A stretch of DNA of 45,873 bases from Clostridium sp. AM30-24 (GTDB lineage: Bacteria; Bacillota; Clostridia; Lachnospirales; Lachnospiraceae): the NCBI RefSeq assembly GCF_003480435.1, contig NZ_QUJB01000022.1:1-45873 (forward strand), in the 5' to 3' direction. The notes under the pieces were generated by a model, which worked only from the letters and a program-made list of their open reading frames with translations, had not been told where the DNA came from and did not search any database. This document shows, piece by piece, positions 26,011 to 32,717 of this stretch. Position numbers and translations under genes: made by a program. Position 1 is the stretch's first letter. The number at the start of each line of letters is the position of its first letter.

Positions 26011-26044
26011 AAAAAAAGCAGATGACGCCAAAACCATCATCTGC
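26011..26044 (-). terminator. Terminator in the speA leader
   Basis: Minus-strand GCAGATGA (26044-26037) pairs with TCATCTGC (26025-26018), followed by seven T (26017-26011). It ends 47 bases before the speA ATG, leaving no room for a clear separate promoter. It may therefore act as an attenuator for the speA operon or end the RNA starting near 26369. Confidence 0.85.
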
Positions 26045-26369
26045 TCAAAACGATTCTATTCCATTGGGTCTGGGGCGCGTCACTCCGCTCCCGTCTTCCT
26101 CTGAGCTTTATCGTTTTTTCTTCCAAGTCTGCAATCGCAAATATATTGTCCCTGCACTTATTGACCGATTCACAAGATGATGTGTTTTTCAAACACTGAT
26201 TATAAAGTAATCAACTTATAAATTTGAGCTTTTAACTCAATCAATAATGTGGGCTTAACCCCACGCGGCGCTTGACCCGCCTGTCCGATGGGCTTAACTT
26301 CCGTAGTCTGTTCTGCGGGAGTGGTCATTACATACATTTGCATGAAAACGATAAATGTCTCTTCACACT
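26045..26369 (-). ncRNA. Hairpin-rich leader RNA upstream of speA
   Basis: It runs from a consensus promoter to the terminator at 26011-26044. On the minus strand it can form successive short stems: CATTT/AAATG, CCCGC/GCGGG, GTGGG/CCCAC, TTGAG/CTCAA, TGATTA/TAATCA, GTGTTT/AAACAC and GGG-GCG/CGC-CCC. CATCATCT at 26182-26175 is complementary to AGATGATG in the 5' arm of the terminator (26042-26035), an antiterminator-like pairing. I checked for tmRNA, RNase P, SRP RNA, T-box and common riboswitch cores and recognise none. It could be a regulatory leader for polyamine genes or an independent small RNA. Confidence 0.5.
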
Positions 26370-26375
26370 ATTTTT

Positions 26376-26405
26376 ATCATACATGAAAAACACGGGAACT
26401 GTCAA
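26376..26405 (-). promoter_or_regulatory. Promoter of the speA leader RNA
   Basis: TTGACA (26400-26405) and TATGAT (26376-26381), 18 bases apart on the minus strand. It begins directly after the degenerate terminal CRISPR repeat, so the array end and this promoter abut. Confidence 0.75.
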
Positions 26406-26420
26406 GTAAAAAATATTTTA

Positions 26421-27026
26421 CCGCAAGGGGGCTGACCAGAGTCATCCATTTTCCCATCTGGTTCTTTCCATTTCAACTCACAGCCCCGCAAGGGGGCTGA
26501 CACCCGCTCACTTACAACGGCACCGAGCAGCAGCCATTTCAACTCACAGCCCCGCAAGGGGGCTGACTGGCAGCCCGAGCTTAAAGGCAACGTACCGAGC
26601 ATTTCAACTCACAGCCCCGCAAGGGGGCTGACATCACCTCACTTTAGACAGAGTGGAAAACGCGGATATTTCAACTCACAGCCCCGCAAGGGGACTGACC
26701 AGTTGTTGACAATCTGCCCCGCGTGCAGCACATTTCAACTCACAGCCCCGCAAGGGGACTGACTAAGATCCCATGGGCAGTCAATGACTGGCGGCGGATA
26801 TTTCAACTCACAGCCCCGCAAGGGGACTGACGACATTTACGTCATATTCCACTCCGTCCACGGTATTTCAACTCACAGCCCCGCAAGGGGACTGACGAAG
26901 CTGCATACCGATTGCATTTCCCAGATGATATTTCAACTCACAGCCCCGCAAGGGGACTGACTGATCATACCCATACGGATATTCTTGTGGTTGTATTTCA
27001 ACTCACAGCCCCGCAAGGGGGCTGAC
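26421..27026 (-). CRISPR. Type I-C CRISPR array
   Basis: Nine full 32-base repeats start at 26470, 26536, 26601, 26668, 26732, 26800, 26865, 26930 and 26995. A truncated terminal repeat keeps only its first 16 transcribed bases (26436-26421). Nine spacers are 32-36 bases. Read on the minus strand, repeats start GTCAGCCCCC or GTCAGTCCCC and end GTGAGTTGAAAT, the type I-C form. Orientation follows from that end, the degenerate distal copy and the leader next to cas2. The newest repeat (26995) and the three oldest full ones have C at position 6; the middle five have T. Spacer targets cannot be told without a search. Confidence 0.98.
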
Positions 27027-27197
27027 AGCAATTTTAGCCAAAAATATTGCCTGACCAAAATTGTTTTTTGTATTTATTTCACATATTTCTACTAATTTCC
27101 CCTCGCACTTTCAGGATTTCCATGGCCTTTAGGCTAAGATTTCCCTGTTTTTTCGGTGCGAATGTCCCGAGGTTTTTCTGTATACATACTTCTCGCA
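27027..27197 (-). promoter_or_regulatory. CRISPR leader
   Basis: AT-rich region between the cas2 stop and the first repeat. On the minus strand TTGGTC and TAAAAT are 16 bases apart just before the first repeat, a candidate array promoter. GTGCGAG occurs twice (27112-27118; 27192-27198, reaching the cas2 stop), possible integration or protein-binding sites. Confidence 0.6.
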
Positions 27198-27488
27198 CTA
27201 TAATAGCAGCGTTTCCGTAACATCAAATCCCGGCTTAGCGCCAATATGTTCAACCTTATTTTTGTATTTCTCACCCAGATAATAGAATCTCAGACTGTCT
27301 ACGTCTTTGTCGATGAGATTTTCAAGTATGTTTTTCACCTGTCTGCATTTTGCTGCATCCATCTGACATTCAAATACAGAATTCTGCACTCTCTGCCCAT
27401 AGTTGGTGCATTCCTTTGCTACCTGACGCAAACGTTTTCTTCCTGCTGCCGTCTGTGTATTCACATCATAAGTAATCAAGACCAGCAT
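27198..27488 (-). CDS. cas2: CRISPR-associated endoribonuclease-fold protein Cas2
   Basis: A 96-residue ferredoxin-fold protein that bridges Cas1 dimers in the spacer integration complex. The N-terminal strand ITYDVN with D8, followed by RRLRQVAKECTNYGQRVQNSVFEC-type helix and strand, and the FYYLGEKY strand, is classical for Cas2 of type I-C. It starts 8 bases after cas1, with AGGTG upstream, and is the last cas gene before the leader. Confidence 0.96.
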   Translation of the reverse strand: MLVLITYDVNTQTAAGRKRLRQVAKECTNYGQRVQNSVFECQMDAAKCRQVKNILENLIDKDVDSLRFYYLGEKYKNKVEHIGAKPGFDVTETLLL

Positions 27489-27496
27489 TTATTCAC

Positions 27497-28528
27497 CTAC
27501 TTCCAGAAAAACGGCGGATATTCATCCAGATCCCCTCTTAAATATCTCGCCAGCAGCATGCTCTGAACATAGGGAGCCATTCCCCATTCGATTTTTTCGT
27601 CCAGAAACGGGTGTTTTATAGTTTCCTGTTTTTTAGCCTGCCAGGCAGATAAAAATGCTTTTCTTCCCTCCTCTGTCATAATGACTGCTTCGTTTTCTTT
27701 TTTGATAAAATATTTTTCCTTCATGATCTTTTTGTTGATCAATGTTAAAACAAATCGGTCAACCATGACACTGCGAAATTCTTCCATAAGATCCAGTGCC
27801 AGAGACATACGGCCGGGTCTGTCTGTATGAAAAAATCCTACATACGGATCCAGACCAACCGCTTCCAGTGCCGCTCCGCACATGCCGGCAAGCAGCGAAT
27901 ATCCAAAAGACAACATTGCATTAACATAATCCAGAGGAGGTCTCTTATTTCTTCCGTGAAAATAAAACACATCCTTTTGCTGCAGGATCAGATCATCGAA
28001 GACAGAAAAATATACAGAAGCCGCTTCTCCCTCCAGACCTAATAGCTCATCCGCATGTTCACAAACTCTTATTTTTCCCATACTCTGTGCCAGAAACATT
28101 GACTTATTTTTTATGTTTGCCGCATCCAGACGTATGGAGTGATCCCGCACAGCCCGTTCCAAGATCCATCTTGAATTATGTACTTTTCCGAGGATAAAAT
28201 TTCTTGCAATATGTACGCTCTTATCTTTATTATCACTGATTCGGTATTGCTGTTTTCTCAGTGTTACATTTCCCTTTACTTCACCCGTAACTCTGGCAAG
28301 AAATCTTCCGTTCCCGGACATAAAAGAAAGGCTTATATTTCTCTGTGCACATGCTCCCATAAGTGCCGGACTGGCCCCGGTATATCCAAATGTAACGATT
28401 GCCTGCAGATTATGCAAAGGAATTCTTCCGATTTCCTTTTGGTCTTCCAGAACGACCACATTTTCACCATCCAGTGACAGATATCTGTTGCCGGTGGTTA
28501 CATACAATGTATTTAACAATCTTTTCAT
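27497..28528 (-). CDS. cas1: CRISPR integrase Cas1 (type I-C)
   Basis: A 343-residue metal-dependent integrase inserting new spacers at the leader end of the array. Metal ligands E166 (GLEGEAA), H234 (VGFFHTDRPGR) and E249 (LALDLMEEFR) are all present. The N-terminal beta domain (residues 1-90) begins LLNTLYVTTGNRYLSLDGENV, typical of I-C. Its ATG overlaps the cas4 stop (ATGA), so translation is coupled. The gene appears intact, so the adaptation module should be functional. Confidence 0.97.
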   Translation of the reverse strand: MKRLLNTLYVTTGNRYLSLDGENVVVLEDQKEIGRIPLHNLQAIVTFGYTGASPALMGACAQRNISLSFMSGNGRFLARVTGEVKGNVTLRKQQYRISDNKDKSVHIARNFILGKVHNSRWILERAVRDHSIRLDAANIKNKSMFLAQSMGKIRVCEHADELLGLEGEAASVYFSVFDDLILQQKDVFYFHGRNKRPPLDYVNAMLSFGYSLLAGMCGAALEAVGLDPYVGFFHTDRPGRMSLALDLMEEFRSVMVDRFVLTLINKKIMKEKYFIKKENEAVIMTEEGRKAFLSAWQAKKQETIKHPFLDEKIEWGMAPYVQSMLLARYLRGDLDEYPPFFWK

Positions 28529-29190
28529 TCTTGTTCCTCATCTGCAATGATCCTATCAATATATCCGGAAACAGATTTCTTCTTGTTCAGAACCGGAAGA
28601 CAGATATCCTTCAGAGAACAGGCATTGCATCGGGTGCCTGTTTTTACCTTTGGCGTGTAACGCTGCTCATAGTATTTATGCATCTCCTCAAATATCCTCC
28701 GAACCTTATCTCTGATTTCATCTGTAAATTCCACCTTCATGCGATGCCTTATCTCACCGTAAAAAATATATCCATAGGATATCGTACAACATAGCATTTC
28801 CTCCAGACACATTGCCTGTGCCGCCAGCTGAAGAATATCCGGATCATCTGTTTTGGGCTTTCCTCTTTTGTATTCTACCGGAATCGCCTGATAAGATCCC
28901 TCCTTGCCTGCCAGATGGATTCCATCATTGACCTTATGAAATTCCACCACATCACACTCGCCGCTCACTCCCATTTCCCGGGAGTGAATCGGCAATGCGC
29001 GCACGACCAAAAGATCACCTCGTTTTTCTTTCATCCCTGCATCGTGTGCTTTTTCGTGAAGGATTTTCCCTTCTACTGTTCTGACGTTTTCCTGCCACTG
29101 CATCTCTATATATGCCAGTGCCCACTGTCTTCTGCAGAACTCAAAGTGCTGGATTCCGGATAGCTGGAGGAAATCCTCCTCCTGAAACAA
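28525..29190 (-). CDS. cas4: Cas4 exonuclease of the adaptation module
   Basis: A 221-residue RecB-like nuclease with a [4Fe-4S] cluster that trims prespacers and selects their PAM. Cluster cysteines are C19 (FEFCRRQW) and C188, C191, C197 (CNACSLKDIC). Nuclease residues are in GECDVVEF, the VEYKRGKPK lysine strand and LQLAAQAMCLEEM. The start is TTG at 29190, supported by GGAGG nine bases upstream; no closer ATG exists. It follows cas7 by 2 bases and overlaps cas1 by 4. Confidence 0.95.
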   Translation of the reverse strand: MFQEEDFLQLSGIQHFEFCRRQWALAYIEMQWQENVRTVEGKILHEKAHDAGMKEKRGDLLVVRALPIHSREMGVSGECDVVEFHKVNDGIHLAGKEGSYQAIPVEYKRGKPKTDDPDILQLAAQAMCLEEMLCCTISYGYIFYGEIRHRMKVEFTDEIRDKVRRIFEEMHKYYEQRYTPKVKTGTRCNACSLKDICLPVLNKKKSVSGYIDRIIADEEQE

Positions 29191-29192
29191 AG

Positions 29193-30041
29193 CTAAAATA
29201 CCTCCGGTTCTTTACATCCGTCTACATGCCATGTGATCTCATAATCTGAAAACTCTTTCGGACGCTCCTTTTTGGCCTTAATGTCAAAGCCTCTCTGAAT
29301 CCTGCCGCTGGAGATTTCCGGTGTCTTAGCATCATGCTGCCACCAGTACATCCTGCAGACCTCCACACTTCCTTCCGGTCTCGCAGAAGAAGCGTCGTTT
29401 TCAAATAAGGTTTTCAATGCCTCCTTCAGCACTTCTGCGTCCTCCTGACTGAATCCCGTCTTTTCCGCAAGCTGAACATTGACGCTTCCCATCACTTTAT
29501 ATACTGCAAAACCCACTCTGTGTTTTGTTCCCATAGTATCGGAAGCCTTACTCTCTTTTCCGGATTCACTGTTCACGCTCTTTGTGATCTGCATGCTGAT
29601 AATATCGATGGGGGAAAGGCTGATTGCCTGATGGATGGAAACAGGGCCCCTTACTCCAAAGGACACAGGAATCCCTTTAAATGCAAACACCTGTCCAAAA
29701 GCTCTTACATCCAGCCATTCCTTGCAGGCGATTGCTGCACAGACATCACGATTGGCTTTCTTTGGGTCAGCGATCTGGGCCTTCAGCTCCGCACATCCAT
29801 CGGCACGGTCTTTCAAGCTACTGTAGGAATCGTCCGCCCGGTCATCGGACTGCACAAATATTTTCTGCCCGAGATCCTGGAATCGATTTCTTATTTTCCT
29901 TTTGATGCAGACATCTGATATTTCACCATAGCCATCCATGCTAATCCTCGGACGGTTTCCGTTTAACGGATCACCATTGGGATTGGCATTGTCAACACTC
30001 ACAAATAACGTAAAATCGATTTTTCCCTTTAACTCGCTCAT
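29193..30041 (-). CDS. cas7c: Cas7c (Csd2) Cascade backbone protein
   Basis: A 282-residue RAMP protein that forms the crRNA-binding filament of I-C Cascade. The N-terminus (FTLFVSVDNANPNGDPLNGNRPR) is the family signature and is followed by DVCIKRKIRNRFQDLG. The later segments FAFKGIPVSFGVRGPVSIHQAISLSP and MGTKHRVGFAVYKVMGSVN are conserved. Two adjacent ATG codons occur; the second (30041) has the better 7-base spacing from GGAGG, while the first (30044) overlaps the cas8c stop. Confidence 0.95.
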   Translation of the reverse strand: MSELKGKIDFTLFVSVDNANPNGDPLNGNRPRISMDGYGEISDVCIKRKIRNRFQDLGQKIFVQSDDRADDSYSSLKDRADGCAELKAQIADPKKANRDVCAAIACKEWLDVRAFGQVFAFKGIPVSFGVRGPVSIHQAISLSPIDIISMQITKSVNSESGKESKASDTMGTKHRVGFAVYKVMGSVNVQLAEKTGFSQEDAEVLKEALKTLFENDASSARPEGSVEVCRMYWWQHDAKTPEISSGRIQRGFDIKAKKERPKEFSDYEITWHVDGCKEPEVF

Positions 30042-30043
30042 CA

Positions 30044-31969
30044 TTATTCCTCCTCTTTTTCATTAAACTTTGTCTTTTTGGATGTCAGCTCATAGGCCTG
30101 ATGATGAAAGCCTAACAAATATAATCCACCCAGCTTGCTGTTATCACCAAAGCTGTCCACGTCGAATAAGCCATTGATCTCATGCAGCAGGTTTTCATAA
30201 AAACGTCGCTCCGGAAATTCCAGTTTATTCACATAGGGCTGGATATTTTCCTCGATCATTTTCCATGTTTCAAAGGGTCTCTGCGAAAAAGTGCTCATAT
30301 ATCTCTTTGCATTCGTCACTCTCGCCTTATCCTTCTCATCATACGTGCGGTATTCGATCCTGTCCGCAACTGCCAGCAAGCGTCCGTATAAATAACTTCT
30401 GTTCGTTTCTTCCTTATCTAATGCCACAGTCCATTCCTCCTGTTCATTTTCTTTTTTCCATTTTTTTACCAGCGAACAGGCCAAAGTCAAAACCCGTTCC
30501 CAGTTATTTCGATCCTTATAGGCCAGCGGCGTTGAGGCCTTCTGTACCGCGCGGTTCACATAATCGTAAGGAATCCTGTGTCCGCTCCAGATACAAGGAA
30601 GCAGTCTTTTCGCAACCTCCGCATACATTCTTTTTCCGTTTGCGTCCACGATCGTAAGTGTTCCTTTACTTTCGATACCAAATAAAATATCTGCGATATC
30701 CTTAACTCCAACCATACCGTAAAACTGTACTCTTTTTTTGTCTTTCCATTTCGTGTGGATCCAGCCACAGCTTTCATGCCACTTTTTTATATTCTCCAGA
30801 TATTTTGCAGAATCCAGAGTTGCCTCCTCCACCATCGACAATCTTCCCGGAGTTGCTGCATCAAAGCTGAGCAGGATCATCGATGACGTATTCTCGATTT
30901 TCTGCCCATATCCCCTGATCGCCTTATAGAATTTTTCTGCGGTGATCGCATTCCCATCGGATACTGCACTCTCATCATTTTCCTCGTCATCCCAGTCATC
31001 CTGTTCTTCGTCATACTCAGATGCGATATCTTCCGTATCCGCATTCCATCTCGGCATGCTTGATCGATTGGATTCCCATGTTACGATGACCAGCGTATCG
31101 AAAAAGGTTCCCTGCTTACGGATAATCCACTTCAGGGCATTATGTATCTTCTGGGATGTTTCATTTCCTACTGCAAAGGCTTCCTCTTTACTGACAAAGC
31201 GTCCCCGATAAGTAAAATTTTGGCTGTCATTTGCAGAGATCAGCTTTGCGCCATCCCCTTCATTGCGGATCTTTCTTGAGTGGAGATATGAAATAGCCTC
31301 TGTATTTCCGGTAAGATAACAAAGTCCCTGTTCTTTTTCCCTTGAACGAACATAGCTTATATAACGCTCCTGCAAGCTTCTGTCTTTCCAGCACTCATCC
31401 GGGCACGTTTCAAACACGCCTGAGCTTTCCGGCCGGATAATAAAACGCACAAATGCCTTTGCCTGCTCGATCCCCTGAAGCTTTTCCTTATCATCGATCT
31501 TTCCCTGTTCATTCAGCTTGATGATCTTCTGATCCGAAAGATCCCGGATCAGGCTGTTCTTTTTCAGGTACTGATAAACGGCCAAAACCTTCTCATGGCT
31601 GAATTCTGATTCCGCCCATTCCTTCAGCTGGGAAATATATAATTGGTAACAGACCCCGTCATCCTTATAATACTTCGTGTAATCTCCCGCAAGATACCTC
31701 AGATTATCGCACAAAGGATGGGGCTCCTTTCCCGCTGTACGGCTTCCGGATTTTTCTGTGACCGGTATCACAGTCAGCTTGTCCTCCGGACTTACAAGCT
31801 TTGCCTCCTTAAAGTTTCCATTCCGGTCGATGGTTACCTCGATCTGTGCGGTTACTGTCGTATGGAACGGTGGCAGAAGAACATAAGGCATATCTCCCCG
31901 ATATTCAATGATCCCTACTTTATCACTGTTTGTTTCATACAGATCGATCAGTTCATTTACCCAGCTCAC
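30044..31969 (-). CDS. cas8c: Cas8c (Csd1) large subunit
   Basis: A 641-residue large subunit of type I-C Cascade, which reads the PAM and starts R-loop formation. In I-C systems an internal start in this gene can also yield the small subunit Cas11c from the C-terminal helical region. Family features: GIIEYRGDMPYVLLPPFHTT at the N-terminus, HPLCDNLRYLAGDYTKYY, LCYLTGNTEAISYLHSRKI, and the C-terminal YLLGFHHQAYELTSKKTK. The GTG start overlaps the cas5 stop (GTGA), indicating coupling. It is full length, with no frameshift seen. Confidence 0.95.
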   Translation of the reverse strand: MSWVNELIDLYETNSDKVGIIEYRGDMPYVLLPPFHTTVTAQIEVTIDRNGNFKEAKLVSPEDKLTVIPVTEKSGSRTAGKEPHPLCDNLRYLAGDYTKYYKDDGVCYQLYISQLKEWAESEFSHEKVLAVYQYLKKNSLIRDLSDQKIIKLNEQGKIDDKEKLQGIEQAKAFVRFIIRPESSGVFETCPDECWKDRSLQERYISYVRSREKEQGLCYLTGNTEAISYLHSRKIRNEGDGAKLISANDSQNFTYRGRFVSKEEAFAVGNETSQKIHNALKWIIRKQGTFFDTLVIVTWESNRSSMPRWNADTEDIASEYDEEQDDWDDEENDESAVSDGNAITAEKFYKAIRGYGQKIENTSSMILLSFDAATPGRLSMVEEATLDSAKYLENIKKWHESCGWIHTKWKDKKRVQFYGMVGVKDIADILFGIESKGTLTIVDANGKRMYAEVAKRLLPCIWSGHRIPYDYVNRAVQKASTPLAYKDRNNWERVLTLACSLVKKWKKENEQEEWTVALDKEETNRSYLYGRLLAVADRIEYRTYDEKDKARVTNAKRYMSTFSQRPFETWKMIEENIQPYVNKLEFPERRFYENLLHEINGLFDVDSFGDNSKLGGLYLLGFHHQAYELTSKKTKFNEKEEE

Positions 31970-32703
31970 TCCTCCACCTCCTCACCGGCAAATTCTTCTA
32001 GTCCGGTAAAATTGCCTTTTCCGAAGACCTTGCGCTGCATTTCCCTGATGTGTCTTTTCTGGGTACACTCCTCGGGTCTTAAAAATTCAATGATCCCGCC
32101 TTTCTTCATTACCGGTTTCCAGAAGCGTACCGTCATCTTTCCTTTATCTTCGTCTAAGACCGCTTCCTCTGCGTAGGTGATCCCATGATACATGAAACCA
32201 TAGTCCACTTCTCCGGTCATGGTATCATAATAGCTCTCTCCCTCACCAAATACACACGGCTCCTCGAAAGCCTGACACTCCCTTGTTCCAAGGAAAATAT
32301 CCCTGCGCCCGCCTCGATTTACCATTCGCTTCGCCATATTGTGGTACTTGTTCTCATTTCTGTCCTCCGCCAGCTCCGGATGATTATAATTCATCTCGAA
32401 ATGTGCCCGCACCTGATATCGTACATCTTTTAAGTAGGTATAATATGCAAGCTCATTGCCGCCATTATATGCGATCGGGCGGATCCCTTTCGTTTCTGTC
32501 TGGATCGGATTCATCACTCTGACGGCATCGATGATCCACAAGATGGTTGGCTTCCAGAAAATGCTTTCCACGATCCCTCGCAGCGCCTCATACGTTGGGA
32601 TATGATAACTGGTTTTCTCGCCGCCGACACGAAGTACAGGATCTGAAAAAAGCGCATACAGACCATATACTTCAAATTCAATCGTATTTCTGTATTTTTT
32701 CAC
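31966..32703 (-). CDS. cas5c: Cas5c (Csd5) crRNA-processing protein
   Basis: A 245-residue RAMP protein. In type I-C it replaces Cas6: it cuts the repeat at the base of its hairpin and stays bound to the resulting 11-nt 5' handle. The opening NTIEFEVYGLYALFSDPVLRVGGEKTSYHIPTYEALRGIVESIFWKPTI is the I-C form (quoted in part; residues 5 to about 54). AGGAGG lies 8 bases before a GTG at 32703; a GTG at 32712 overlaps that site and is unlikely. It begins within 15 bases of the cas3 stop. Confidence 0.93.
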   Translation of the reverse strand: MKKYRNTIEFEVYGLYALFSDPVLRVGGEKTSYHIPTYEALRGIVESIFWKPTILWIIDAVRVMNPIQTETKGIRPIAYNGGNELAYYTYLKDVRYQVRAHFEMNYNHPELAEDRNENKYHNMAKRMVNRGGRRDIFLGTRECQAFEEPCVFGEGESYYDTMTGEVDYGFMYHGITYAEEAVLDEDKGKMTVRFWKPVMKKGGIIEFLRPEECTQKRHIREMQRKVFGKGNFTGLEEFAGEEVEE

Positions 32704-32717
32704 TGCTCTCACCTCCT

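Noticed and set aside
26230..26260. GGGCTTAACCCC-like and CGGAAGTTAAGCCC-like strings reminiscent of 16S or 5S rRNA
   Set aside because: The flanks do not follow rRNA sequence or structure; they are parts of local hairpins in the speA leader.
26011..26369. tmRNA, RNase P RNA, SRP RNA or 6S RNA upstream of speA
   Set aside because: No CCACCA end or tmRNA start, no RNase P GAGGAAAGTCC core, no SRP tetraloop domain, and the ends do not close into a 6S-type rod.
26402..26602. Open frame across the CRISPR repeats
   Set aside because: It is made of repeat and spacer sequence, with the repeat translated more than once; no ribosome site.
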